Positions 44,085 through 55,967 of a stretch of 64,000 bases of DNA are shown here, piece after piece. The DNA is from Dendrophyllia cribrosa (Eukaryota; Cnidaria; Anthozoa; Scleractinia; Dendrophylliidae). The number at the start of each line of letters is the position of its first letter. Within the stretch, counting starts at the first letter, position 1. Both the position numbers and the translations under genes were made by a program. Location: assembly GCA_024195265.1 (NCBI GenBank), contig JAJLRJ010000006.1:29335064-29399063 (forward strand). Direction: 5' to 3'. Below the pieces are notes generated by a model, which saw nothing but the letters and a program-made list of their open reading frames with translations, searched no databases and had not been told where the DNA came from.

Positions 44085-45752
44085 TGAAGGGCCGAGCCCG
44101 GCAGGCAAGGAGTGCGGTCCATGGGGCCGGGGTTTTTCCCCATTAGGTTTTCCTTAGTGTTGCGAGACACAGGGTTTTTTCATCCTGTGGAGGCTCGCCC
44201 GCACTCCTTAGACTAGAAAATGAGAGAGCGCCTTTTGCTATGTGCAGAGACGTTACACATTGTAAAGCTTTTCAGATGGATTTACTTGTTAAATTCTTGG
44301 ACGCTCACCCAGTACGTTGCTTTAATTCCAATAAATTCGTGCGGCCACCAGCCGAGCACACGACAAACAATAGGAAAGTGTGTGGTTGTCTTCGTAGCAC
44401 TACCGGGTGGGATTTGATATAATTTAGGAGGCATACAAACCAAGCAATGTAGTGAAAGTTCGAATTATCTCGTAAAATCCGATCGCTAAATGGCGTGTAA
44501 ATTATTGACAACAAACTGACTAGAATGAAAAATTTAAGCAAGACTTTTTAATGAAAATTCACAGGAAGAAAAAAACGAAACTGGAAAACTAAGAACACTT
44601 AAATCAAATGGAGTCAAAACCTTTGTAAAACAGCGCCAGCAAATGAAATTGCATATGTGTTTTTAATTGTGACATGAACCGAGGTCGTGTGACATATTCA
44701 CTCCCAGAGTTAATTCTCAAATCTACCTTTTGAGTCCATGAATACAACTCCAATGTGACATTAGCGGAACGTTTTTCAGCAAAATTTTCTAATTGTATTG
44801 TTAATTTTTTAGTGTTTTTTTATCAACCAAAATTTCATATTTTTCTTGAATTTTGCTTGTAGTTTTGATTGCTCACTTTTGGGAGTGAAATGGTTAATTC
44901 CACATATAGGCACTTTTGGGCGTTTTGCGGGAACAAAGTTTTGGCACCGCTGGTGGGGGAGCGAGTAATTTTCGCGAATCTCGGACAAGCCATTTTTAAA
45001 AGGCTTTTAGAAGTATTGCCCTTCGATAACAAATACCCTTCAAATCAACAGTATTTTCATTTTTAATTCATTTTATTAATTACTTTGTTCGACTTTCTTG
45101 GGGCGCCACAATAAACCATTCCAGAAACTTCGCAAATTTAAAACCTTCTGTCGCGCGTCGAAATTCAGGCCATCCAAGAGTGTTTTTGGTTGCCCTGCAT
45201 GACATCCGAAACTGTAGAGTTTCTTTGGAATTACGACACAAAAAAAAAAAAGATTGGGAATGTCACGCAAACAGCCAAACCATTCCGAACATGGGTTAGG
45301 GCATGACTAGCTATTAGCTATGTACGAGTACAGTTTGCAGCATTAAGAAAAACGTAGCACACAATGCACGAGATAAATGTAAAAACCGACGCACGACTTA
45401 CGTGCCTTGACAATATCTCTGGCTAGATTCATGCCTTAACTTTCGTGAACATAAATAATAGCCCCAGTTTAAACAAACAAAGTAGGGCACCAAACAATGT
45501 ATCATGCTCTTTAAAAAAAACCTATGTGACCTCGGCAAAACGAAATTATTTAACTGAAAACAAAATAATAATCACACTCAGTTTACCGCTTTATTATGCG
45601 AAGGATTTGTTTAGGTTGAGCCGGAAATCGATCCAGCCATAAACCATGAACGATATTTAACGATATTTTTGGGTTATTAGAACTTCATAAACTTACCGTT
45701 TTACACTCATGTAGTAAAACCAATAACTATGTTTAATTTTCCGTTTGCTATC
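44085..45752. other. Noncoding between the DIRS-like and gypsy elements
   Basis: 44100-44215 is GC-rich with short hairpins, probably the DIRS 3' end. The rest is AT-rich with no recognised gene. CTATC at 45748-45752 is the left target duplication of the gypsy element. Confidence 0.5.
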
Positions 45753-45882
45753 TGTAGTGTCGGGTCTCAAGGGACTTGATTTGCATATCGGAGAGTGGTG
45801 AACAAACGAGTAGTTGGACTATGAACGGAACTGAAGACGGTGTAATGTAACCGTTTCATTGAGCCCCATTCGCAACTTTACA
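45753..45882 (+). repeat. 5' LTR of the gypsy element, 55-bp shorter than its partner
   Basis: Lacks the segment lying between two AAGGGACTT copies in the 3' LTR and keeps a single copy of that repeat. Confidence 0.9.
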
Positions 45883-45900
45883 TTGGCGACGAGGAGTTCC
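45883..45900 (+). promoter_or_regulatory. Putative primer-binding site of the gypsy element
   Basis: TTGGCGACGAGGAGTTCC directly follows the 5' LTR. TGGCGAC is the usual start of this site in related gypsy elements. The tRNA is not identified. Confidence 0.6.
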
Positions 45901-45915
45901 TCTATTTCTTGGAAA

Positions 45916-46650
45916 ATGGCTGGTTTCAATACAAACCTGAATTACGGAACATTCGACCCGGACGTGGATCCAACTTCGGTGGGTTCGCATTTCAGAAAAT
46001 ATGTGGAAAGATTTAAAGTTTATGCATTGGCAATGAACATTGCGGATATAGCAAGAAAAAGAGCGTTATTTTTACATTGTGCCGGACCGAAGGTACAGGA
46101 TATATTTGACACCCTACAAGACACCGGAGAGGATTTTGAAACCGCCGCTAAGAAACTCATGGAATATTTTGAACCAAGAAAACACAACCTTTTCAATATA
46201 TACCAGTTTCGGCAGTTAACTCAAGAGAAAGAGGAGTCATACAATGATTTCGCTACTCGCCTGAAACAAGCAGCGGGTCCATGCGATTTTCTGACGGATT
46301 GGCGTGATGTTGAAATACAGCTGCAGTTAATAGAGAAAGGAAATTCGAGGCGGGTCAGACAACGGCTGCTTAGCAAACCTCATACCCTGGCGGAGACCCT
46401 GAATTTTGCAAGAGCACAGGAAATATCGGATAAGCAAGCGGAAAGAATTGAAATAGACCGACAAAGCCATGGAACTGACACCAATCCAGAGGAGAACTTA
46501 TATACGCTTGGACAACAGGCACAAAGCAAGACGACTGGAAAGGTGTGTTTCTCTTGTGGTGGAACTTTTCCGCACGCTGGAGGAAGGATGAAATGTCCAG
46601 CCCGGGGGAAGAAATGCTTGACGTGTAACAAAATGAATCATTTCGCCTAA
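45916..46650 (+). CDS. Gypsy gag with zinc-finger region
   Basis: Capsid-type protein that packages element RNA. ATG at 45916 (MAGFNTNLNYGTFDPD), 33 bp after the LTR, opens about 245 codons. The capsid core shows WxxYV-like and KLMEYFEPRKHNLFNIYQF, FNDFATRL-type (YNDFATRLKQAA) blocks. The C-terminal finger region begins CFSCGG and CLTCNKMNHF, each a partial CCHC knuckle. TAA at 46648 ends it exactly where the last knuckle would add its final Cys, and the frame continues open beyond, so the stop may be a mutation or a gag-pol boundary. I favour a mutation. Confidence 0.8.
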   Translation: MAGFNTNLNYGTFDPDVDPTSVGSHFRKYVERFKVYALAMNIADIARKRALFLHCAGPKVQDIFDTLQDTGEDFETAAKKLMEYFEPRKHNLFNIYQFRQLTQEKEESYNDFATRLKQAAGPCDFLTDWRDVEIQLQLIEKGNSRRVRQRLLSKPHTLAETLNFARAQEISDKQAERIEIDRQSHGTDTNPEENLYTLGQQAQSKTTGKVCFSCGGTFPHAGGRMKCPARGKKCLTCNKMNHFA

Positions 46651-49600
46651 TGTTGTAGGATGAAAGGAAAAGAAGACAAGGGAGTGCTGAAAGCAGTTGG
46701 AAAGGACTCGGATAGTAGCGATGCGGAATACCTTTACGGTATTGAGAAAGTTGGGGCGGTAAAACACAATCAGGGTCGCAGGCCCGTGAGCAGTGTGTCA
46801 GTGGAAAATCGTGATTTTCATGTGCTGGTGGATACAGGGGCCACGGTAAATGTAATGGACGACAAAACATTCAAGAGGCTGCTGGCCGATAAAGTGACAT
46901 TGAGAAAGTCATCGAGTGTTTTGCATGCATACCAATCTAACGAAACCCCGTCGGCACCACTGAAGGTCATGGGAAAATTTGAGGCCATTGTTGAGTCGAA
47001 CACCAGAATCGCCCCTGCCATGTTCCATGTTATAAAGGGACATACGAACACTGAGCCATTGATAGGTTTCCAGACCGCAGAGGACCTGGGTCTTGTTAAG
47101 GTAGCAAACACGGTCCAAAGTGAGAAAACAGTCACAAGCAATCTGCTAAAAGACTTCGCTGATCTGTTCCATGGTATCGGAAAGATGAAAGGAGTGAAGG
47201 TAGATTTGCACGTCGACCCTGCAATAACACCTGTGGCACAGGCCCACAGGAGAATACCGTTCAGTGTAAGACCCAAGCTGGAAGCAGAATTGGAAAAACT
47301 TGAGGCTGACGACATAATTCAAAGGGTAGAGAAGCCTACCAGTTGGGTGTCCCCTGTAGTTATAACGCCGAAACGGTCCAGCAATGAAATACGGTTGAAT
47401 GTGGATATGAGGGAAGCTAATAAAGCCATTCCACGAACCCCCACTGTCATGCCTACACTTGATGATATCATAAATGAGCTCAATGGGGCCACAGTATTTT
47501 CGCATCTGGATATGAACCATGGTTACCACCAACTGGAATTGGAGGAGAATAGCCGCGACATCACCACTTTTGTGACACATGTGGGTCTCTACAGGTACAA
47601 GATCCGCTGGAGAGGTATTCCAGGAAACCGTCAGCAAAGAAATCACTCGAGACATAGTTGGATGCATCAACATCAGTGACGATATCCTTGTGTTTGGCAG
47701 GAATCAAAAGGAACATGATCAGAATTTAGAGAAATTGTTCAAGAGAGCTAGAGAGAAAGAAATCACCTTCAACAAAGATAAATGCGAATTCAACAAGGAT
47801 AAGTGCCTGTATTATAGAATGGTCTTTTCGAAAGAAGGGGCCTCCCCCGATCCCATGAAGGTAGAGGCCATTAAACAGGCTGAGCCCCCACGCAACGCTA
47901 AAGAACTGAATTCATTTCTGTGCAACGCCCAGTACAATGCAAGGTTCATGGAGAATTATGCCCCACAAACCGACGTTGTGAAGGCACTGGTTAAAGCTGA
48001 CGTTTTTAAATGGGAAGAGAAACACCAGAAAGCATTCAAAGCTTTGAAAAATGCTCTAGGCGCTGATACAGTTTTAGCGTATTTTGATCCTGCCGCCGAT
48101 CATGAAGTACATGTTGATAGCTGTCCCCTGGGGATCTCGGCGACGTTAGTCCAGAGCAGTCCGAATGAAGACCATTGAGAGAGTGGTACAGTATGTGAGC
48201 AAGGCGCTGTCAGACGCCGAGCGGAGATATTCCCAGATCGAGTTGGAGGCACTGGCCGCTGATTTCGCATGTAGGAAGTTTCACGTCTTCCTGCTATATG
48301 GCAAGCCGTTCCTGGTTGTCACTGATCACAAACCCCTGGAGGTTATTTTTAACAACCCGAGGCATGCAACGTCCATACGGTTGCAGAGACTGACGGTGCG
48401 AATGCTCGATTACGAGTTTAGGGTCGAATACAGGCCAGGGAAGACTAACATCTCAGACTATATATCGAGGCACCCCCTTCCTCTCGAGCAGAGCAGCAAG
48501 AGGGAACTGGGCACGACTAAAGATGTCAGGCATTATGTGAATTTCGTAATTGAAAATGATATTCCAAAGGTGATAAGCAAGGAAGAAATAATCATGGCAA
48601 CGGGAAATGACAGGGAATTTCAGAAATCGATTAAGTGTGTAGAAGAGAAGAGTATAAATCATAAAGACACGGACATGAGAAAGTACTCTAACGTTTTCAA
48701 CGAACTGGCCGTAGCTGATGGGCTCGTTCTCCACGGTGAACGCATTGTGGTGCCTCAGACGCTCAGGGAAGCCATAATTAAACACGGACCAGCGCTATAA
48801 AAGGAACCTTGCATCCTCTCACCAATGGGGAACCGTTACGGGCGCGAAATTCAAATTCGGCAAGCTAAAATATTGTATTCATGCTAAAAGGCGTATAAAT
48901 TCAAATAATGTTTTTAGTTTTACTTTCGTGAAAGATAAATCCTGTACAACAATGAACTGGTGAAGGTAGAATTAGACCTATTTTGGGGGGAAATGGTCTT
49001 CCTCCGTGTTGCTCGCAGTGTCAGCCATCTTTGATTAGCCGTTGAAGCAGTGATGGTGTAACAAAAAGGGGGCGGAGCTATGCCTTTTATAGCGCGGGTC
49101 CTTGTTTAAGATTGCCCACGAAGGCCACCAAGGTATTGTTCGTACAAAGCAGTTACTCTGTGCCCATGTGTGGTTTCCTGGTATGAACACAATGGTCGAA
49201 AGGCATGCAGGCAAATGCCTCGCTTGCCAATCTACCACGCCCTGTCACACCAGAGAGACTCTACAGATGACAGACTTGCCAAGGGGTCCGTTACGAAACA
49301 AAGACATGGCATTGGTTTTTTGGGACCAGTATGCCAGGTATCCGGTCGTTCAGTTCACATCAAGTACTTCTGCTGATTACGTCATTCCCCTATTTACATG
49401 CGTGTTCTACACATACGGAATCCCCGAGGAGATCGAAACGGATAATGGGCCCCCATTTAACGGATCAAAGTTTGCGAACTTTTCCCGGGAACAAGGGTTC
49501 AGACACCGAAAGGTCACCCCGGCGTGGGCTGAAGCTAATGGTGACGTGAAACGCTTCATGCAAACCCTCAAGAAGAGTGCAAAAAATTCTAAACTTAAAG

Positions 49601-50274
49601 GAAAGGCTATTCGGTCGGGAGTGCAAAGAACGGTTTGCAACTATCAGGCCACGCCCCACCCAGCAACAAAGGAAAGCCCAGACGTGCTCATGTTCGGTAG
49701 AGAGTTACAGACGAAGCTACCGGAAAGGATCGTACCTGCAGGAGAAATTCCATGCTACTCAATCAGACAAAGGGACGCGGCTAAGAGACGGAACACCCAG
49801 GAAAACCTCATAGTGGTTGGAGACCGAGTTCTTTTAAAGCAGAGCAAAGCAGATGTTCTGACCCCATCATTTGACCCCCGATCCTTCTCAGTAATAGGCG
49901 TGAAAGGAAGTATGATCACTGTGAAAAGAGGTAGGGAGATTAAATCGCGGAATTCATCCCATTGCACGTTGCTGAAGCAGGCGAGGGAGGATAAGTACGT
50001 CGCTGTGGATTTGGACCTAGAAGGTCTGGATACATCCAGTGCAAAAGAAACTGAAACAGGAGCCCAGGAAGATTTGCGTTTGCAACCCGACAACCCGGGC
50101 GCATCCAGTGAAATGACAACTGGCAGTCCACGTAACGAGCCTGATGGTCCACCGACATCCTTAGGAGCGACGGAAACGGAGCCAGACAATACTGCAGTAA
50201 GCGGGCCAAGAAGATCAGCGCGAGCAAGAACGTCCACTTGGAACACTATTTATAGGGACTTTGAGCCTGACTAG
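46651..50274 (+). pseudogene. Gypsy Pol (protease, RT, RNase H, integrase), multiply broken
   Basis: Protease: HVLVDTGATVNVMD. RT: LEADDIIQRVEKPTSWVSPV, VFSHLDMNHGYHQLEL, ISDDILVFGR. RNase H: YSQIELEALAADFACRKF, VVTDHKPLEVIF. Integrase: zinc finger (HEGHQGIVRTKQLL, CLACQ) and core TDNGPPFNGSKF, then a chromodomain-like tail region (VVGDRVLLKQ) and an acidic Thr/Ser tail ending at 50274. Breaks: a small deletion with frame change near 47605, a frame change near 48165, and the MITE at 48782-49105. The integrase core lacks the first catalytic Asp block (text jumps from RGPLRNKDMALVFWDQY to ARYPVV) and has Lys where the final catalytic Glu is expected (NGDVKRF). Non-functional. Confidence 0.88.
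48782..49105. mobile_element. piggyBac-type MITE (TTAA duplication) in the gypsy integrase region
   Basis: TTAA flanks both ends (48778-48781, 49106-49109). TIRs of 23 bp start ACA(C/A)GGACC and end CGCTATAAAAGG with two mismatches. Removing the 324 bp plus one TTAA rejoins the integrase frame (EAIIK then IAHEGHQ). No coding capacity. Confidence 0.88.
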
Positions 50275-50291
50275 ATAAAAAAGGGGGGAGA

Positions 50292-50476
50292 TGTAGTGTC
50301 GGGTCTCAAGGGACTTAATGTAGAATAATTAGATGCAAAATGAGGTTAACACTCCAGGCAAAAAGGGACTTGATTTGCATATCGGAGAGTGGTGAATGAA
50401 CAAGTAGTTGGACTATGAACGGAACTGAAGACGGTGTAATGTAACCGTTTCATTGAGCCCCATTCGCGACTTTACA
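50292..50476 (+). repeat. 3' LTR of the gypsy element
   Basis: 185 bp. It contains AAGGGACTT twice, 55 bp apart, one copy of which is missing together with the spacer from the 5' LTR. Confidence 0.9.
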
Positions 50477-50481
50477 CTATC

Positions 50482-53280
50482 TTTGGTGCTAAGTGAAATA
50501 CCCCAGATTCTGTAATGTTTTTACCAAAAAAGTTAAAAGTTCTGATTCAATTAAATCTCAGTCTTAGTCGTGTTTTAGCGTTTACTTAAACTTTTGGCTA
50601 ATTACAGCCTCAACGAAAAGGTTCTTATAAAGGGAACTTAGTATATAGTCAAAATAATTCTGGTTACATTTGCGAGTACTTTCTAATATTTGAATCCGTT
50701 CCTAAAAGAAATTACACTTCACTGGTTTAAGAAACGTCCTTGAAATACGTAGCCACGCACTGTTATGTAATGTAAAATGTCACAAAACAACGAGACAGAG
50801 ATACCAAGACTTGTAATAAAGTAATTCCTCGCGAAGCGAGGTTAATAAATTTCGCGGCCAAAGGCCGCTCGGGAGCTGACCCACGCCAAATCGAGGGAAA
50901 AATATATTTATATATATATACTGAAGATGTCGTGCAGTTGCCTGGCAACAAAAATCGCGACCGCTGACAATGGCGCGTTCTCATGTTTATTCATGGAGGC
51001 GAATGGCGGCTGGGCTGTCTGTGAAAAGGTGTTTACTCTCGGTGAAACACGACCAATTTCTGATGCAAATGAGAAAGAACAGCAAACACAACAACACTGG
51101 ATTCAACAAGTGGATGGAAATCCTTTCCCGAGAAGATTAACCACCGAAACTCCGCTGGAGCGAGAACGGTGACTTGAAATTCAGCGCGATCGAGCAACGA
51201 AGAAACAACGACAGCATCGATTACAAAGACTTCGAACAGCCTAGGCACACCGTTTGAGTTGGTTCAAACGCCTTGACCAAATGCCTCCATTAGAATTCTG
51301 AACGAAACCGATCAGAAGAGGCGACACTGACTGGAAGTGTTGGACAAAATGATTCTGTTTATAGACGCAACGAGAGACGGAAAGAATTACACAATCAGCT
51401 AAATACTTGTGACGAATATCTTTTATACGGTTGGTTAAAGCAAACACTGATTACAGGAAAGGCTCAAAGAAGAAGAACGATTTAGAAATCTAGCTCAAAT
51501 CACCGCACTTTAATCCGCTCTTTAATGCTCTTCAATTGAAACAACCTACATTTAAAGGCAAGTAAGCTTAAGCTTATATACAGCCCTCCAAAAATTATTC
51601 TTTAATCTACCTTTTGCAAAAAAAAAAAGATTTTAAGTAGCTAAACAACTGACAGGCAGATCATAAGAGGATATTAATTTTTTCAATAAAAAAGGGGTAC
51701 TCAAACACTGGAAACTATTGACTTAGTACATGCTGTAAATTGATCATTATTGATATTCTCGCTAAGGTCACTAAGGAACTTTGATATAACATTAAATGAC
51801 ATGGAAAGGTGCAAGAAAACTGGTCTGATCTGATGGAAGCCAAAACTCTTTTCAGCACAGATATATAGTTCTACAAAATGTATCCATGGTGTCAACATGT
51901 AATTTCTCTTTCAAGTATGATCAAAACTACAGATCACACAGGTGGAAATTATTTCACAAACATACAATATTTGCATAATGTAGCATTATTTCTGAATGAG
52001 CAGTAAGTGAAATATACTTTGTATACGCTATCTTGAGTTTACTGCATTCCTTGCAAAATAGTTCAATAAGAAATAATATTCAAATGGTTTAGTAAGGAGA
52101 ATTTCTGTCTACAATTTTGATTTTGTAAGGAAAAAGCAATTTTCTGTTAGCAATCGTTACCAGCTAATGTGTAGCAACTGTATAGATAAACACATGACAC
52201 ATCAACATTACTGCTTCACATTTACTATTGGAATGGTGATCAGTATCTCAAATCTCCTCACAATATCACTGTACGAACAAGTACATAGATTATGCAAATT
52301 AAGAACCTGATCACCTTTAACATGAGTTGTCTGTGGAAATTAAATACAAATTCACTGTAGTTATGATTATGTGAACTGTATTGACACCAGTAAGGAGAAT
52401 GTACATCTACAAATTAATTTTGATTTTGAGATTTTTAAAGGGGTTAACTTGTCACGAAGGCCTAAGTCCTGGTCTTAACCTACGAATTCTCCATCCTGGT
52501 CTCTATACATTGCTTATGATAATTGCAAAGAATGTGTTGCTTCATCTTAAATATTCATGTTTAACTTTTGTAATCAGTTTCGTAATTCTCATGACCTGTA
52601 TCCAAAATATAGTATGTAAAGGGAACAGGTTGATTTTGGGAGATAGCACTCACAAGCTTCAAAAAGGAAATTTAATCAAGACAGCAGGAGTTACCTGTAT
52701 TCCTGATAAACAAACTCTCACCCAATCAAAATAAACGGAACACCACTGCATATTGTCCTGGACCCATGTCCACAACAATACCATACATCCACTTTCAGAC
52801 CAATTTTCTTTCTGACAAAAGTTGATGAACATAGGTTGGGGGGAGGGGGGGGGGGAAAGAAGGGCCCTAGGATCTTTTGATACCCAGTCCCATAGCAGTT
52901 ACAGTAACCCACAGCTCAAAACCCAAAACTGACCAGTACCAGTTGCCATTTATTAGAATTTAGGAAGACAGGGCACTAAGTACAAGTTAAATCGAAGCGA
53001 CTCGGAACGAGAATGTCTCAACTTTAAATTTCGAGGCCATTGCCGGCAAGCAACCTAACCTCTCCAGTCAAATCAGAAATTCCATCTCTCCCACATCGCT
53101 AAAATTTTGCAGTGCATCCCCCCCCGAGCTTCGCGAGGTTCTGCGAGACACGTATTTCTAGTTAAGAAATAAAGTCGTTGAACTTTCAGCTTGACAGTAG
53201 TTAAGGTGGCTGAACACAGTTTTCTGGTTGGTCAGCGGTGTCACGCCACACGGCGCGGCTTTTAAAATTTGTAAACAAAC
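50482..53280. other. Noncoding with dispersed repeat pieces
   Basis: 50825-50890 holds short hairpins (CTCGCGAAGCGAG; GCGGCCAAAGGCCGC) and a TA run. From 50934 GTCGTGCAGTTGCCTGGCAA recurs at 58330, and GAGCTTCGCGAGGTTCTGCG at about 53130 recurs at 58588, so pieces of one repeat family are scattered here. A G-rich run lies near 52836-52855. No protein family is recognised. Confidence 0.45.
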
Positions 53281-53738
53281 ATGGCACCAAAAATAACTTT
53301 TTCTTGTACTCATAAGCTGGCAAAACACAGTGTTTATTTTCGCTTATTTCCAAAATGGGGAAATTCACTTGAAGTGAAGAATTCAGTACGGTTATTGCGT
53401 GTAAAATGGCCGAGGCCAATAATGGATGGAGTTTTTTATATTACGATAATCGCGAAACGAAACTTGTGAGCCATTTACACAAAATAAGTTCAGAGCAAAA
53501 AAGATGTCCGGGAGAGACACCACTGTCACCAAAAGTCATTGATTATTTCAAGAAATGTTTTAGTTATTGTTTACACCAAAACAAAGGGGAGCCACAAAAA
53601 ATGAAAATTTCACTAGCTGCAATTTATTGTCCCCCATGCGATTGGAAAAATCTCCCTCATCAACTTAAGGAACTAAAGGTATTTTCATTCTCCAAAACGT
53701 TAAAGCATTATTTACTGTCACAACAATGTATAAAATAA
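53281..53738 (+). other. Unrecognised open frames
   Basis: Two overlapping plus-strand frames: 53281-53466 (MAPKITFSCTHKLAKHSV) and 53406-53738 (MAEANNGWSFLYYDNRETKL, with QKMKISLAAIYCPPCDW). I do not recognise either. The second has a plausible composition, and its start ATGGCCGAGG fits a eukaryotic initiation context. They lie in a repeat-rich stretch ending in the ATTGT array, so may be parts of a repeat. Confidence 0.25.
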
Positions 53739-54002
53739 CTGAGTTGTTTATATTTTGTTTCAAATTTCTTCTAATTTTCATAAAATTATCAAATTAACTT
53801 CAATACTCTTTCTTTGATTTTCTTTAGCCTTTATTCATGTATTAAAAAAAATGGCTGGAGGCTAACTTGAAAACTTTTTGGTTAATTTAGCCTCCAGGCT
53901 CTAAAGTTAATCTATATTTTAGAAGTATTATATTATCTGTAGTTTTTCTTGTTTAGTGTGTTCTTGTAAAATGTATATATCTATTGTTATGAGTAAAATA
54001 AA

Positions 54003-54021
54003 AATTGTATTGTATTGTATT
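54003..54021 (+). repeat. ATTGT pentanucleotide array
   Basis: AAAATTGTATTGTATTGTAT, three to four units, after an AT-rich stretch. Such tails end several non-LTR retrotransposon families, so it may mark the 3' end of a short insertion. Confidence 0.5.
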
Positions 54022-54465
54022 GGTGACCATAAACAGTGCAAAGACAACAACTTGAGCTGGTGCATGTGGCATAAAGACAGTCCAGCCGAAAACTACAAAC
54101 ACAAAGATCTACCTAATGGTAGCGACTTGAAGGGTGAAAACATAAAAAAGCTTCTTACTGATTTATTCGAAGTCTACACCAGTGATCTTGTTGTTAACAA
54201 AATAGTAGAAAATGCATCGTCCCAAGTCAATGAAAGTTTTCATAGTACAGTGGGTTCTAAGGCTCCTAAAATTCGTTTTTATGGCGGCATTGAAAGTGCC
54301 AATCAGCGAGTTGCTGCGGCTGTCGCACAAACAAATCTGGGCAAACAGTATTTGGCAGATACTTTGCGATGTGTAAACACAATGAGTGCCTGGAATCATT
54401 TGTTGATTTTGTCGAAGGAAGTTCAAAGTATGTGCAAGATGTCCATAACTCCAACACGTTTGTAA
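54022..54465 (+). pseudogene. Mutator-like transposase domain, C-terminal fragment
   Basis: Resembles the catalytic-domain end of the Mutator-like transposases abundant in cnidarian and arthropod genomes (as remembered): GDHKQC, WCMWHKDSPAENYKHKDLPN, GSDLKGENIKKLLTDLFEVY, then SQVNESFHSTVGSKAPKIRF, YGGIESANQRVAAAVAQTNLG. The Cys pair of GDHKQC...WC and the NESF and KAPK blocks are characteristic. The reading frame is open to TAA-type stop at 54463. The N-terminal two thirds is missing. The residues before GDH come from the ATTGT array and are not part of the protein. Confidence 0.65.
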
Positions 54466-54704
54466 TACTAAGAACAATTACGTCCAGTAATACTAAGAAC
54501 AATTCTTCGCTACTGTCCAGAACTTATTCAGAGAATGAAAGATTTAAATATTTACTTTGCTGACAGCCTTGTTCTGTTTCGTAATCTTGTCAAAGGCGAA
54601 TGCGAAGCTCTGAAAGCAGCCGACGGCTCCTATGTAAATGGCTCGATTTATACTGGAGACGGATAATCCGTCCGGACGTACTTGGGCAAACATTTTTAGT
54701 GCGT

Positions 54705-54845
54705 CTGATAATCCGTCTGTGTATAAATACGGGCAAACAGACGAACTATCTGCTAAGTTCGTCTTGGTAGACGAACTAAAATGGATAATTCGTTTGGACG
54801 GATGATACGTCTGTGTGTATAAATACGGGAGCAGACGAACTGGAC
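54705..54845 (+). repeat. Subterminal direct repeats of Harbinger element 2
   Basis: CGTCTGTGTATAAATACGGG (54713) recurs as CGTCTGTGTGTATAAATACG near 54806, each followed by CAGACGAACT. Possible binding sites for the accessory protein (inference). Confidence 0.6.
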
Positions 54846-54962
54846 GACAGAGATGCAAAAAAAAAATAACTCCTCGTTACATAAAGCCAGCGGTCTTCTT
54901 GCAATAGGATATAACATGTCCGCATAAACGAAGTACCTATCTATCCAAACAGAGGATTCAAG

Positions 54963-55967
54963 ATGGCGGAAAAGCCAAAGAATTCGAAGGAATGTGTGTG
55001 GACGGAAACAGAACTGAAATACCTTGCTCTCGTATTAGCGGATGAGAAAACCCAATTTGCTGTTCGATTGGATACACTTGCGTTAAAGAAGCCCTCAAAC
55101 AATTAAGTCTTTGAAGACATTTCGAAGGCTTTCAAAAGCTGCCTTTCGTCCAACGAATTTAAAGAAGAGAAAGAGCGGGAAAAAAGCAAGTCGAAGGGCA
55201 AACGGAAAGATACTCCCTTGCAAATAACGCCAGCTAGGCTTCGTGTAAAATACAAGTGGTTTAGGAACCATTCGCGAAAGTTTACCGATCGTGTAAAAAA
55301 AGGAAGTGGAAAGGCACCTATCCAAGAACCCGAGTGGTTTACCATCTTAAATCCAATTTTCTCCGACACCATGGGAGATATGAATGTAGCTTCTTGTTCT
55401 AGTGATGTTTTATCTCATGATCGGGAGTTCGACTACTCAACTTCAGAGGAAGAAAGTGAACTCGAGCAATCTGATAAACAAAACACCAGCAATCAGAATG
55501 GAGCCGAGGAAGCTGATAATTCACTTGGTGATAGTACCAGTAGTGAGGCTAATAGCAGTTCAGGTGGCACCAAAAGAAAAATAAAGAAACCGGAACTTCA
55601 GGACAAGCCATGTTCCAAGAAAAGGGTAAGAAGTCAAACACAAGCAATCCAAGAAATGGCAAAGAGCTTTAGTACCTTGGGTGAGTTGTAGCAAAAGAGA
55701 TCTGAAATGATGACTGAAACTGATAAAGAAAAGCAAGCAGAGTTTTTCAAGTTCCAAAGAGAGCAAGCAGAGCTCAATCGTCAGCATGAGTTAAAAATGA
55801 TGGAAATTATTTTGAAGTTCACACATGCCCCGCCACCAGTTAACTACCAGCATGCACCAACCCAAGTGGCCCAACAACCCACAACTCACAGCTATTGCAA
55901 CAGTGCCACTGGGTACAACCAGCTGCCTCCAACACAAACTGACCCATCCCAAATGGCTGATTCTTAG
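54963..55967 (+). pseudogene. Myb/SANT-like accessory protein of Harbinger element 2, two in-frame stops
   Basis: ATG at 54963 (MAEKPKNSKECVWTETELKY) begins with the Trp-containing first helix of a Myb/SANT-like domain. The third helix region is KYKWFRNHSRKF. An acidic Ser-rich stretch follows, then a basic KRKIKKPELQDKPCSKKR nuclear-signal-like patch, a coiled coil (EFFKFQREQAELNRQHELKM) and a Pro/Gln/Thr tail ending at 55967. The frame is interrupted by TAA at 55104-55106 and TAG at 55689-55691 but never shifts. Architecture mirrors the partners of elements 1 and 3, though the sequences differ. Confidence 0.7.

Larger units (their letters stand above)
45753..50476 (+). mobile_element. Ty3/gypsy LTR retrotransposon, decayed
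   Basis: Flanked by CTATC (45748-45752, 50477-50481). LTRs start TGTAGTGTCGGG and end TTTACA. They are short and unequal: 130 bp at the 5' end, 185 bp at the 3' end. TTGGCGACGAGG follows the 5' LTR, the primer-site text seen in many animal gypsy elements, and AAAAAAGGGGGGAGA precedes the 3' LTR. Gag, protease, RT, RNase H and integrase follow the gypsy order. Coding is broken by a stop, two frame changes and a MITE. Confidence 0.92.

Noticed and set aside
46370..50246. Several minus-strand frames of 80-175 codons in the gypsy element
   Set aside because: All lie opposite recognised gag or pol domains and show no domain of their own.
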